From Sphingomonas hankookensis (GTDB taxonomy: Bacteria; Pseudomonadota; Alphaproteobacteria; Sphingomonadales; Sphingomonadaceae), in assembly GCF_028551275.1 (NCBI RefSeq), contig NZ_CP117026.1, forward strand, positions 1 through 64,000: a stretch of 64,000 bases of DNA, written 5' to 3'. Under the pieces are notes generated by a model that was given only the letters and a program-made list of their open reading frames with translations, made no database searches and was not told where the DNA came from. Both the position numbers and the translations under genes were made by a program. Within the stretch, counting starts at the first letter, position 1. Every line of letters begins with the position of its first letter. Shown in pieces: positions 51,633 through 59,838 of the stretch.

Positions 51633-52541
51633 ATGCGCAAGGCCCTGACCCTCGCTCTCATCCTCTCGGTCGCGTCGCCCGTGCTGACGCCGGCGACGGC
51701 GCAGGACCTGACGCCGCTGCCGGATTCGGTGTCGTCGAGCCGCGATGTCGGTGACGACGGCCGCGATGGCGGCCAGGACAGCTACGGCGGCGCGGACGAT
51801 CTCGGCTCGGCCGACCGCGTCGCGGCGCAGACCGGCGACGACTTCTACTGCCGCGAGCGGCGGCTCGGCACCTGGTTCTATTGCGACAAGCCGAAGGCCA
51901 AGCCCGCCGAGCAGCGGTCGGCGCAGCCTACGCGGTCGTCGGCCGAGCAACTGGCGGCGATCTCCAAACAGCTCGAGGAACTGAAGGCGCGGGCGATCCT
52001 CGAGCCGACGCCCGAGAATATCAGCCACTATATCGCCTTCCAGCGCGAGCAGCTCGACCGCGCCTCGTCGTTCGCCGACATGTGGCAGCGCACGGTGTGG
52101 CAGAACCCTGACCTCGACTACACGCTCCAGCGCCCCGTCAGCCAGCTGGGCAAGCGGACCTGGCTCGATACGCGTAACGCCGATCGCGAGCGCGTCCTGT
52201 CGCAGATCTCGCAGCGGTACGGCGTGTTCTATTTCTATTCGTCGGCGTGTGCCGCCTGCGAGACCTTCGGGCCGATCATGCGCAGCGTCTCGGACCGTTT
52301 CGGCCTGACCGTCATGGCGATCTCGCTCGATGGCGGGCCGACCCGCGCCTTCCCGAACTACACGGTCGACACCGGCCAGTACAAGGCGATGGGGATGCGC
52401 GGCCAGCAGGTGCCCGCGCTCGTCCTGTTCGACACCGTCACCAAGCAGCCGATGCCGATCGGCTACGGCGTGATGGCGGCCGACGAGGTGATGAACCGCA
52501 TCTTCACACTGACCAGCGTCAAGCCCGGGAGTGACTTCTGA
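51633..52541 (+). CDS. traF: Conjugation protein TraF (thioredoxin-like, F-type)
   Basis: The 302-residue exported protein has a signal peptide (KALTLALILSVASPVLTPATAQ), the TraF region FYCRERRLGTWFYC, and a thioredoxin fold with FYFYSSACAACETFGPIMRSV and a VPALVLF cis-Pro segment. Unlike TraF of the F plasmid, which lacks the redox pair, this protein keeps a CAAC motif and may be an active thiol oxidoreductase. It precedes traH and overlaps it by one base. Confidence 0.92.
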   Translation: MRKALTLALILSVASPVLTPATAQDLTPLPDSVSSSRDVGDDGRDGGQDSYGGADDLGSADRVAAQTGDDFYCRERRLGTWFYCDKPKAKPAEQRSAQPTRSSAEQLAAISKQLEELKARAILEPTPENISHYIAFQREQLDRASSFADMWQRTVWQNPDLDYTLQRPVSQLGKRTWLDTRNADRERVLSQISQRYGVFYFYSSACAACETFGPIMRSVSDRFGLTVMAISLDGGPTRAFPNYTVDTGQYKAMGMRGQQVPALVLFDTVTKQPMPIGYGVMAADEVMNRIFTLTSVKPGSDF

Positions 52542-53983
52542 TGGTCCGCTCGATCGTCCGCTTCTGCGCCGCGGTTCTCGCGCAGGCCAGCATGATCCTC
52601 GCATTGGGCGGTCTCGTCGCGACGCCGGCGCTGGCCGACGTCCAGGGCGAGATGAACAGCTATTTCAACAAGTCGGGCGCGGCCGCCAACGTGACCGGCC
52701 CGACCGCCTTTCAGGGGCAGTCGGCGGGTTATTACTCGGGTGGTTCGCTGTGGAGCCGCTTTCCGCAGAAGTCGATCAACCCGGTCAGCGTCGCGCTCCC
52801 CAGCGCGCGTGGCGGCTGCGGTGGCATCGACCTGTTCGCGGGGTCGTTCTCGTTCATCAACGCCGACGAGATCGTGGCGATGCTCAAGGCGACCGCCAAC
52901 AACGCGATCGGCTTCGCCTTCCAGCTCGCGATCGACAGCATCTCCGCGCAGATCGGCGGGGTGATGAAGGACATGAGCCAGCGCGTGCAGCAGCTGAACG
53001 CGTTCAACATGTCCTCGTGCGAAGCGGCGCAGCAGGCGGTCGGCTCGCTGTGGCCGGCGATGGACGGGGCGTCCTCGACGATCTGCCAGCAGGTCGGCGG
53101 GGCGAAGGGGTTCTTCTCCGACGCGGCTGCGGCGCGCCACGGCTGCACCAACAAGGGCGAGCGTGAGGATACGATCGCGCGTGCCGGCGACGATGCCGAA
53201 TTGGTCCAGTCGAAGAATTACACCTGGTATGCGCTGAACGCCAAAAGCGCGACCAAGCCGTCCCGCGAATATGCCGAGTTCCTCATGACGATGGTCGGCA
53301 CGATCATCTATGACGCGACCAAGGCCAAGGACAGCATGGGCGCGTTCCAGTTCATCGCGCCGGCCAGCTGGGACACCTATCAGGCGCTGCTCGACGGCAC
53401 CGCCTCGGCACCGACCGATGTGTGGCAGTGCGACACGACCGACGACAAGGGGTGTCTGAAGCCCACGCCCACCAAGCTGAGCATCTCGACCAACGAGGCG
53501 CTGCGTACGCGCGTCCTGAAGGCGATGGACAGCATGTCGGGCAAGATCCGCTCCAACGCCGCGCTGTCGGGTGACGAGATCGCGCTGCTGGGCATGACGT
53601 CGATCCCGCTCTACAAGATCCTCGTCGTCAACGAGGCGGCGCACATGGGCCTCTCGGGCGGCGATCGCGCGACGCTCGCCGAGATGGTCGCGATCGACAT
53701 GCTGATGTCGATGCTCGACCGGATGCTGGACACGATCTCGCAGGCGCAGGCGGGCGCGAAGTTCGTCTCGACCGACGAGTTCAAGGCGTGGCGCGCCCAG
53801 GTCGACAGCGTGAAGACCGAGCTGTCGCGGCGCAGCGAGAAGATGGCCGGGCAGATCTCCAATACCTACCGGGTGATCCAGTACACCCAGTTCATGGAAT
53901 CCACCCTCAAGAACACCATGAGCCCGCAGTTGTCGGCTTCGCTCCGGTTCGGACGCGGCCTCAGCGCGCAGGGCTTGCGGTAA
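52541..53983 (+). CDS. traH: Conjugation protein TraH
   Basis: The 480-residue exported protein (signal AQASMILALGGLVATPALADV) shows the TraH sequence: GQSAGYYSGGSLWSRFPQKSINPVSVALPSARGGCGGIDLFAGSFSFINADEIVAMLKATANNA in pieces, and a C-terminal coiled coil. TraH is an outer-membrane-associated protein required for pilus extension and interacts with TraF, TraU and TrbI. Its length matches the family. Confidence 0.95.
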   Translation: MVRSIVRFCAAVLAQASMILALGGLVATPALADVQGEMNSYFNKSGAAANVTGPTAFQGQSAGYYSGGSLWSRFPQKSINPVSVALPSARGGCGGIDLFAGSFSFINADEIVAMLKATANNAIGFAFQLAIDSISAQIGGVMKDMSQRVQQLNAFNMSSCEAAQQAVGSLWPAMDGASSTICQQVGGAKGFFSDAAAARHGCTNKGEREDTIARAGDDAELVQSKNYTWYALNAKSATKPSREYAEFLMTMVGTIIYDATKAKDSMGAFQFIAPASWDTYQALLDGTASAPTDVWQCDTTDDKGCLKPTPTKLSISTNEALRTRVLKAMDSMSGKIRSNAALSGDEIALLGMTSIPLYKILVVNEAAHMGLSGGDRATLAEMVAIDMLMSMLDRMLDTISQAQAGAKFVSTDEFKAWRAQVDSVKTELSRRSEKMAGQISNTYRVIQYTQFMESTLKNTMSPQLSASLRFGRGLSAQGLR

Positions 53984-54006
53984 ACGGCGGCAAGGGAGCG
54001 ACGGCG

Positions 54007-57000
54007 ATGGGCGGGCTCGAAGTCTTCACGATCGGCGGGGGCGAATATATCGTCAACGTCTTCAACGCGGTCGCGGCATGGACCGGGGGCGGGGGCTACC
54101 GCTCGATGCTCCAGGTCGTGATGGTGATGGGCTTCATCTACTCGCTGTTCGTCGTCGCCTTCTCGCTCGACTGGCGGGCGTGGTTCAACTGGTTCCTCCA
54201 GTCGACGCTCATCTACATGATGCTGATGGTCCCGACCGTCACGGTGAAGGTGACCGACCGGATCAACCCCGCGCTCGCGCCCTCGGTGGTCGACAACGTG
54301 CCGCTGGGCCTGGGCGTGATGGCCTCGTTTACGAGCCAGGTCGGCGACTGGATGACGCGCTCGGCCGAGACCGTGTTCGTCATGCCCAACGCGCTCGCGC
54401 TGACCAACAACGGCATGATCTACGGCGCGCGGCTGATGGACAAGGCACGCACGTTCCAGATCACCGACAGCGTGTTCCGCGCCAACCTCGATGAGCATCT
54501 GAAGCAATGCACCTTCTATGACGTGCTGCTCGGCTTCAAGGCGATGGACGACCTGACCAAGACCAGCAACCTGTGGGAGTCGATCGGGCCGGGGTCGCCG
54601 GCGCGCAGCCAGCGCTGGATCAGTTCGACCGGTCCCGGCACCACCGAAAATTCGATAATCCCGTGCAACGAAGCCTATTCGCGCATGGATGCCCAGTGGC
54701 AGACGGCCTACGACAAGGATCTGATCCCGTTCGCCAGGAACGCCTATCCTGGCATCGCCGACACGATCGCGGCGCAGCGCATTCGCGATGACCTGCCGGT
54801 GGTCGCGGCGCAGATGCACGGCACCTCGACCGATGCCTATTCGTACCTGAAACAGATCTCGATGATTGACGCGTTCCTGGCCGCGCGCGAGAGCTTCTCA
54901 GACGCCGGGTGGGACGCCTATGCGTCGCAGCGCGCGGACGCCCAGGCCAAGAACACCTACACCTCGATCGCTACGCAGGCGATGACCTGGGTGCCGCTTC
55001 TCGGCATCGTCCTGACGGTCGTATTCTACGCGATGTTCCCGGTGCTTTTCCCGCTGTTCCTGTTCCCCAGGACCGGCCTGCAGACGCTCAAGGGCTATGC
55101 GACCGGGTTCTTCTACCTCGCCTCCTGGGGGCCGCTCTACGTCATCCTGCACATGTTCGTGATGAGCAGGGCGGCGAGCCTCTATCACGCGGCGGCGCCG
55201 ATCGGGCCGACGCTGCTGGTTTCGGACGGCATGGCGAGCGTCAATGAATCGATCTCGACGCTCGCCGGCTTCCTGATGATGAGCGTGCCGTTCATCGCCG
55301 GCGGGATGGCGCGCGGCGCGATGGCGATCGCGGGGCATGCGACCTCGATGTTGCAACCGGCGCACAGCGCGGCCGAACAGGCCGCGACCGAGCGCACCAC
55401 CGGCAACTACTCGTACGGCAATACCTCATTCCAGAACCTGACGTCGGGCATGACCCAGGCGAACAAGTTCGACGATCAGCCCAAGTTCAATTCGGGCTAT
55501 TCGGTCGGCACGTTCACCAACGCCGACGGTGGCGTGACGTACGGCTTCGCGGACGGGACCAACGCGTTCGATACCCGCCAGGGCATCTCGAACCTCGCAT
55601 TCACGCCGACGCGGACCGCCGGGTTCGACAGCAGCATGAGCCGGGCGCTCTCGGACGGGCAGACGCACACCCAGTCGCTCCGCAGCGCGGCATCGCAATC
55701 CTGGAACGCGACGGCGACGACGGCGACGGATCTGTTGACGGCCGCTGAGCATCGGCGTGGTAGTTCGACCGAGACGGGGTCGGGGTTCAATAACAGCATC
55801 ACCAGAATGACGGAGGCATCTCGGAGCCTTTCCACCGGACTGAGCAATCGCTTTGGTCTTAGTGAGTCCGATGCACAGCAAGTCGCCCGTGCTTCGCAGA
55901 CCACAGGCGACGCGAACGCCGGCATAGAAGTTCTTAAGAAGTTGTGGGGCGTCACCGGAAGGGCTGGCCTCAGCGGTAAAATCGCATCGATCGCGACCGA
56001 AAATACGAACAGGACGCTGTCGGCCGATAACGCCTACGGGGAATTACAAGACTACATTACAAAGGAAACTAACTCGACGCAGGCCCGGGCAGCACGCGAC
56101 GAATTCATGCGTGAATCTAGCACGAGCGGAGATAGCGAGGTTCGGTCGCTGTCGCAGAAGCTGGGCGTCAGCGTCGGGGAATCGCGGTCGGCGTCGTTGG
56201 AAGCAACTCGAGCCGAAGAGACGTTCCAGCGGGTCAGCAACGATGTCAGGGAGGCCTCGGCGCGGGGCTGGTCGCTCAATCGGAACGAGAGCCAGGAGTT
56301 TGTCGTGTATGCCCAGGAGCGGCTTCTCGGCGACGACACGCTGTCGCAGTTCGGGTGGACGCCAGGCATGGTCATGCCGCGCACGCCGCAACAGGAACAG
56401 GTGCGCGATATCCTGCTTGGCGAATTTATGGAGCGCCGCGTCGCATCGGTCCGCGACGAACTGGGTGTAAGCGTGCCTGAGCGTCTGTCGGGGCAGTTGC
56501 ATGGCCCCGCATCGGCGACCCCGGGTGCGGTAAACCAATGGGGCAACCAGCGCGCAGCCGGTGTCAGGGCACAAGGACCGGACGTGTCGATCCGCGAAAG
56601 TTCGCGCGATCTCGACTTGGCCGGCAATGTCGCAGACGCGATCCCGAATGCGTCAGCGCGCATCACCCGTGGTGCATTCGAGGTCGGCAACGGTGTCGAC
56701 GAGGCGAGAGGGACGGCGGGTCAGCTAGGTGACCATGTCCAAGAACGCAATGATGCGTGGATCACGACGACACTTCCCGGTGTTGAGGGCGCGCGCAACT
56801 GGGTCCGTGACAATCTCGGGATCGGAGCTGGCACCAGCCATGTTTACGAAGTCCCGCGCGGTGAACGTGCGATGCTGCCGATTTCGGGGCGGCTGAGTTC
56901 GGGAATGGGTGGTCGGATCGACCCGGTCACTGGCGAGCCCGGACGGCATCACCGAGGGGTGGATATTGCCGCGCCAGCAGGGACGGAGATCCGCGCACCT

Positions 57001-57270
57001 GCATCGGGCCAGGTCATCCGAAACGACTTCCAGGCCAACGGGGCCGGCAATTATGTGGTCCTGCAGCACGGCGACGGGTCGCAGAGCAAATACTTCCACA
57101 TGCAGGATCGGTCTGGCTTCCAGGTCGGCAGCACGGTCGAAGCTGGGGCGGTGATCGGGCGTGTTGGCAGCACCGGGAAATCGACCGGTTCGCACCTTCA
57201 TTATGAATTATGGAAGGATGGCGCTCCGGTCGATCCGAGGCGGTTCCAGCTTAGGAATGGCCGGGAGTGA
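54007..57270 (+). CDS. traG: Conjugation protein TraG with C-terminal M23 peptidase domain
   Basis: ATG 54007 (AAGGGAG 7 bases upstream) starts a 1,087-residue protein. The N-terminal 450 residues are TraG_N (EVFTIGGGEYIVNVFNAVAAW; several membrane helices, e.g. MTWVPLLGIVLTVVFYAMFPVLFPLFLF). A long Ser/Thr/Asn-rich periplasmic region follows. From about residue 960 an M23/LytM metallopeptidase domain appears: GRLSSGMGGRIDP, HHRGVDIA (H-x3-D zinc site) near 981 and GSHLHYELW (H-x-H) near 1062. TraG normally serves pilus assembly, mating-pair stabilisation and entry exclusion; the added domain could open peptidoglycan in donor or recipient. It is the last gene of the operon here. Confidence 0.92.
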   Translation: MGGLEVFTIGGGEYIVNVFNAVAAWTGGGGYRSMLQVVMVMGFIYSLFVVAFSLDWRAWFNWFLQSTLIYMMLMVPTVTVKVTDRINPALAPSVVDNVPLGLGVMASFTSQVGDWMTRSAETVFVMPNALALTNNGMIYGARLMDKARTFQITDSVFRANLDEHLKQCTFYDVLLGFKAMDDLTKTSNLWESIGPGSPARSQRWISSTGPGTTENSIIPCNEAYSRMDAQWQTAYDKDLIPFARNAYPGIADTIAAQRIRDDLPVVAAQMHGTSTDAYSYLKQISMIDAFLAARESFSDAGWDAYASQRADAQAKNTYTSIATQAMTWVPLLGIVLTVVFYAMFPVLFPLFLFPRTGLQTLKGYATGFFYLASWGPLYVILHMFVMSRAASLYHAAAPIGPTLLVSDGMASVNESISTLAGFLMMSVPFIAGGMARGAMAIAGHATSMLQPAHSAAEQAATERTTGNYSYGNTSFQNLTSGMTQANKFDDQPKFNSGYSVGTFTNADGGVTYGFADGTNAFDTRQGISNLAFTPTRTAGFDSSMSRALSDGQTHTQSLRSAASQSWNATATTATDLLTAAEHRRGSSTETGSGFNNSITRMTEASRSLSTGLSNRFGLSESDAQQVARASQTTGDANAGIEVLKKLWGVTGRAGLSGKIASIATENTNRTLSADNAYGELQDYITKETNSTQARAARDEFMRESSTSGDSEVRSLSQKLGVSVGESRSASLEATRAEETFQRVSNDVREASARGWSLNRNESQEFVVYAQERLLGDDTLSQFGWTPGMVMPRTPQQEQVRDILLGEFMERRVASVRDELGVSVPERLSGQLHGPASATPGAVNQWGNQRAAGVRAQGPDVSIRESSRDLDLAGNVADAIPNASARITRGAFEVGNGVDEARGTAGQLGDHVQERNDAWITTTLPGVEGARNWVRDNLGIGAGTSHVYEVPRGERAMLPISGRLSSGMGGRIDPVTGEPGRHHRGVDIAAPAGTEIRAPASGQVIRNDFQANGAGNYVVLQHGDGSQSKYFHMQDRSGFQVGSTVEAGAVIGRVGSTGKSTGSHLHYELWKDGAPVDPRRFQLRNGRE

Positions 57271-57505
57271 AGATGAAGGCGAAAGCCATTACTATTGCAA
57301 TAAACACAAAGAAAAGCTTTGCATGTGAGTTGTCGCTCACTTCGGGTGGCTCAAATTCATCGTGTCTAGTGGCTTCAGCCAATGCCTCCCGGCCTACATG
57401 CGTCATTTGATCGTACATGTTGCTAGGATTGATATATCCGTTTGAAGACGAGCCACCGATTGGGAACCGATCCCAGTCCATCTGGCCAGGTTCGTGGTTC
57501 AACAT
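57251..57505 (-). CDS. Small tail-anchored membrane protein
   Basis: The 84-residue protein has a hydrophilic N-terminus (MLNHEPGQMDWDRFPIGGSSSNGYINPSNMYDQM) and one C-terminal membrane helix (AKLFFVFIAIVMAFAFIFTPG). Its 3' end overlaps the end of traG by 20 bases on the opposite strand. Its base composition is lower in GC than the tra genes. No family is recognised. A role in surface or entry exclusion would suit a small membrane protein next to traG, but nothing in the sequence shows it. Confidence 0.5.
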   Translation of the reverse strand: MLNHEPGQMDWDRFPIGGSSSNGYINPSNMYDQMTHVGREALAEATRHDEFEPPEVSDNSHAKLFFVFIAIVMAFAFIFTPGHS

Positions 57506-57549
57506 GGCCGCTCCTTCCTCAATCCGTGGCTGACCGTGCTGGTCAGAAT

Positions 57550-57566
57550 TAGGCTTGCAAAGCCTA
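57550..57566. promoter_or_regulatory. Inverted repeat in a divergent promoter region
   Basis: TAGGCTT-GCA-AAGCCTA is a perfect 7-base dyad between the divergent small genes starting at 57505 (minus) and 57622 (plus). It could be an operator controlling both. No binding protein is known. Confidence 0.4.
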
Positions 57567-57621
57567 GCATATCGGATTGAGTTTGGCGAGGATTTTCACC
57601 CGTACTGACGGAGTGGGCACG

Positions 57622-57978
57622 GTGGAGCAGGACGGCGAAAACCCGCGCACGATCGAACGCTACGAGGCGCTGCTGCGCGAGCATCTGCTGTTCTACGATG
57701 CGCTGCGTCTGCGCGAGCGCCGGCCGAGGAGCGCGGCGCAGCGCCAGTTCCAGGACGTGGCGTGGGGGAAGGCCGCGCCGGTCACCGATCACGAGTGCGC
57801 CTATGTCTGGCACCTGAAGGCGCGCGGGATCGCGCCGTTCAACACGCCGGCGCCGGCACCGCATATCGACGACGTGATGGCCGGATTCGACGTCGGCGCG
57901 CGGCCGGTTAGTGGCGACGTCGGCACGAAATGGGATAATGCCTGGCGCGAGTATCGTGGTGGCCGGGAGTTCTTCTGA
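57622..57978 (+). CDS. Hypothetical protein, weakly DUF413-like
   Basis: The likely start is GTG 57622 (GGAG 8 bases upstream), giving 118 residues. The central part, YEALLREHLLFYDALRLRERRPRSAAQRQFQDVAWGKAAPVTDHECAYVWHLKARG, has the rhythm of DUF413/MaoP proteins (helix, GxxxPxxxxExxF, GxxxPxTxxE), but the match is loose and remains uncertain. The protein is soluble and basic. It lies 26 bases before the SRAP gene on the same strand, so the two may be co-transcribed. Confidence 0.5.
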   Translation: MEQDGENPRTIERYEALLREHLLFYDALRLRERRPRSAAQRQFQDVAWGKAAPVTDHECAYVWHLKARGIAPFNTPAPAPHIDDVMAGFDVGARPVSGDVGTKWDNAWREYRGGREFF

Positions 57979-58004
57979 GCCAAACAGATTAAAGGAGTGG
58001 ACCG

Positions 58005-58670
58005 ATCTGCAACCGATATCGCCTGAGCGCCAAACAGGCCGCGGTGATGCGGTCGGTCGGGTTCGAGCCGCCGTATCCCGAGGACGAGACCTACCCGGTG
58101 CCGCGCGAGATCTTCCCGACCGGCAAGAAGACCGCGCGCTATGGCTTGGTCGTCAGGCGGGCAGGGGAGCGTAACCGCCCGCTTGAGCCGATCGCGATGG
58201 AATGGGGCTTCCCGACCAAGGTAGCGAGCAAGCGCGACCCGGCGGTCAAGCTGGACAAGTTCGTCACCAATGCGCGGAATCTCTCATCGTCGATGTGGAA
58301 GCCGTCGATCGCCAGTCCCGATCGCCGCTGCCTGGTCCCGTTCACGCATTTCGCCGAACCACATCCCGAGGGCGGGAAGGGCGATGACGGCAAACCCCGC
58401 CAGATGTGGTTCTCGCTGCCTGACCAGCCCATCGCCTTCTTCGCCGGTCTGTGGCGGCCGACCGAGCGCGGCGATGCCTATGCCTTCTGCACCACCTCTC
58501 CCAACCCCGCCGTCGCGCCCTGGCATCCCAAGGCGATGCCGGCGATCCTCCACCCCCGCGATTTTACGACATGGCTCGACGGGAGCCATGAAGATGCCCT
58601 GAAGCTCGTCCGCCCCTACGAGGGTGAGATGAGCGCGCAGGAGGCAACTCCCGATGGCGGTTCGGCATGA
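58005..58670 (+). CDS. SRAP (HMCES/YedK-like) abasic-site protein, probable ATC start
   Basis: The frame reads ATC-TGC-AAC-CGA-TAT-CGC, that is (M)CNRYRL, right after AAAGGAG with a 7-base spacer and an in-frame TAA upstream at 57990. SRAP proteins need Cys2, exposed by removal of Met1, to form a thiazolidine link to abasic sites in single-stranded DNA, so the ATC at 58005 is the best start; the next ATG (58044) would remove the active site. Other family residues are present: EWGF, NARNL, RRCLVPFTHFAEP (active-site Glu) and HPKAMPAIL (active-site His). The 221-residue protein probably guards single-stranded DNA, for example during conjugation. Confidence 0.85.
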   Translation: MCNRYRLSAKQAAVMRSVGFEPPYPEDETYPVPREIFPTGKKTARYGLVVRRAGERNRPLEPIAMEWGFPTKVASKRDPAVKLDKFVTNARNLSSSMWKPSIASPDRRCLVPFTHFAEPHPEGGKGDDGKPRQMWFSLPDQPIAFFAGLWRPTERGDAYAFCTTSPNPAVAPWHPKAMPAILHPRDFTTWLDGSHEDALKLVRPYEGEMSAQEATPDGGSA

Positions 58671-58713
58671 ACCGGGCTAGGCCGGTACAATCATTCACCA
58701 CCGGGACGTGTTC

Positions 58714-58995
58714 ATGACGACTACATCCGATCTGGCCGAGCAGATCTCCAACACCCATGGCCTCGCAAAGGCCGACGCCAGGAAAGTCATCGATGCGATC
58801 CTTGCGAACATCACCGCGGCCGTCGCGACCGGCGAGGAAGTCAGCCTCAACGGGTTCGGCAAGTTCAAGCTGAAGGACACCCCCGAGCGTCAGGGGCGCA
58901 ACCCATCGACGGGCGAGGCGATCACGATCGCGGCGTCACGCAAGCTGACGTTCGCGCCGGCGAAGGCGGTCCGCGATCGGATGAACGGCAAGTGA
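58714..58995 (+). CDS. HU-family DNA-binding protein
   Basis: ATG 58714 gives a 93-residue protein with the full HU/IHF fold: TTSDLAEQISNTHGLAKADARKVIDAILANI, then VSLNGFGKFKLKD, a RQGRNPSTGEAITIAA DNA-intercalating arm (with the conserved RNPxTGE) and FAPAKAVRDRMNG. HU homologues bend and compact DNA and often travel on plasmids. A GTG two codons upstream is an alternative start. A hairpin follows the stop. Confidence 0.92.
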   Translation: MTTTSDLAEQISNTHGLAKADARKVIDAILANITAAVATGEEVSLNGFGKFKLKDTPERQGRNPSTGEAITIAASRKLTFAPAKAVRDRMNGK

Positions 58996-59001
58996 TAAAC
59001 G

Positions 59002-59025
59002 GGCCAGGGTTTTAGAACGCTGGCC
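59002..59025 (+). terminator. Hairpin after the HU gene
   Basis: GGCCAG (59002-59007) and CTGGCC (59020-59025) form a stem whose loop also has partial symmetry (GTTTTAGAAC). It begins 6 bases after the HU stop. There is no T-run, so termination strength is uncertain. Confidence 0.35.
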
Positions 59026-59042
59026 TAAACTGAGGGGACTTC

Positions 59043-59195
59043 ATGGCCGATACCGCAGCCGACTACCGCGCGAGGGCAGCGGCCGACCTTGCCGAGGCCC
59101 AGCAGCTCGTTCTGCCCCATGCTAGGGACCGTATGCTGCATTCGGCCGATCGCTGGTCGAAGATGGCTGATGCGGCCGATCGCCGTGTCCGGTAA
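59043..59195 (+). CDS. Small helical protein, 50 residues
   Basis: ATG 59043, preceded by TGAGGGGACTTC, opens a 50-codon frame: MADTAADYRARAAADLAEAQ and so on, ending MADAADRRVR. It is almost wholly alpha-helical and Ala/Arg-rich. Similar short helical proteins with a YRARAxxxxAEA opening are common in this bacterial group; their function is unknown. The good ribosome-binding site is the main support. Confidence 0.5.
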   Translation: MADTAADYRARAAADLAEAQQLVLPHARDRMLHSADRWSKMADAADRRVR

Positions 59196-59364
59196 CGAAA
59201 GCACGACGGTCGCGCTCGACGTGGCTAACTGGTCAGCGGTCCAGGCAATGGTCGAGCGTCTCGACGACAGGGCTGTGATAGCGATCTACGAGCTGGCCGA
59301 AGGCGCTGGTCCGGTCGCGGACCTCGCGGCCGCACAGATGGAAAAACGCAACCTCGACTATTGA
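59170..59364 (+). CDS. Small hypothetical protein
   Basis: The possible start at ATG 59170 (or GTG 59185) overlaps the preceding small gene by 26 bases. The 64-residue product reads ESTTVALDVANWSAVQAMVERLDDRAVIAIYELAEGAG, a plausible folded sequence of strand and helix. No family is recognised and no strong ribosome-binding site is visible, so this could be a chance frame. Confidence 0.35.
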   Translation: MRPIAVSGNESTTVALDVANWSAVQAMVERLDDRAVIAIYELAEGAGPVADLAAAQMEKRNLDY

Positions 59365-59490
59365 GCCAAGTTAAGAGTTCGGCCGCTGGTTAAGCCGCTG
59401 TTGCCAAGCCGGCACAAGCCACGTTCCTGTTGTTCCCGCGATTTAGAGAAGACATAATCGTCACCAGATAGAAATGACACCGTCTGGTAG

Positions 59491-59540
59491 CAGCGGGGGC
59501 AGCGTGGAGCCATCCAAACAGCGCAGCGCTGCCCCCGCTG
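59491..59540. repeat. 14-base perfect inverted repeat
   Basis: CAGCGGGGGCAGCG (59491-59504) and CGCTGCCCCCGCTG (59527-59540) are exact reverse complements separated by 22 bases. A second, shorter stem, CCCGCTG (59572-59578) and CAGCGGG (59585-59591), reuses the same CAGCGGG core. The structure may be a terminator pair, a recombination site or an element end. Confidence 0.55.
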
Positions 59541-59622
59541 ATGCCATTACCTCACGGCTCCTGACCCCGGACCCGCTGCGCCAGCAGCGGGCTTGGTTAC
59601 CCTGGTTTTCACGCGGCTGACC

Positions 59623-59690
59623 TTTCCCGAAACTCCATGTCCGATGCCGCATTTCGGGAAAATACAATCGGGAACATATTTCGGGAAAAT
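59623..59690. promoter_or_regulatory. Cluster of TTTC-N2-GAAA sites
   Basis: TTTCCCGAAA (59623-59632) and two identical ATTTCGGGAAAAT copies (59651-59663 and 59678-59690, 27 bases apart) share a TTTC-N2-GAAA dyad. Partial copies (AATCGGGAA) occur near 59667 and 59753. The array lies 150-215 bases upstream of the DUF417 gene. It could be a regulator-binding array or iteron-like. Confidence 0.45.
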
Positions 59691-59790
59691 CAGCCCCGGA
59701 GCCGCGAGGCGTAGCCGGTTTGCGGCCCAGGATCTCGATCGACCTTCCCAATCGGGAATGTCGGGGGCGAGCCTTGGCTGGGGAGGCGTT

Positions 59791-59816
59791 GTAACCCATC
59801 TCCGTCCCGCTTCGTA
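59791..59816 (+). promoter_or_regulatory. ECF (SigF-type) promoter of the DUF417 gene
   Basis: GTAACC (59791-59796), a 16-base spacer and CGTA (59813-59816), 22 bases before the ATG at 59839. The pattern equals the known Caulobacter SigF consensus GTAACC-N16-CGAA in all but one position. Confidence 0.7.
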
Positions 59817-59838
59817 AGCGCTCCCAAAGGGGAGATTT

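Larger units (their letters stand above)
59365..59790. other. Repeat-rich intergenic region
   Basis: No gene is supported over these 425 bases; the minus-strand frame 59461-59799 looks like a chance frame. The region contains a 14-base inverted repeat, a second hairpin and a group of TTTC-N2-GAAA-like sites, listed separately. It marks the change from the plasmid-type genes to the stress-regulon genes and could hold an origin, a control region or old element ends. Confidence 0.5.

Noticed and set aside
59461..59799. Minus-strand frame of 112 codons
   Set aside because: It runs through the repeat and promoter region, is Arg/Ser/Gly-rich and has no family likeness.
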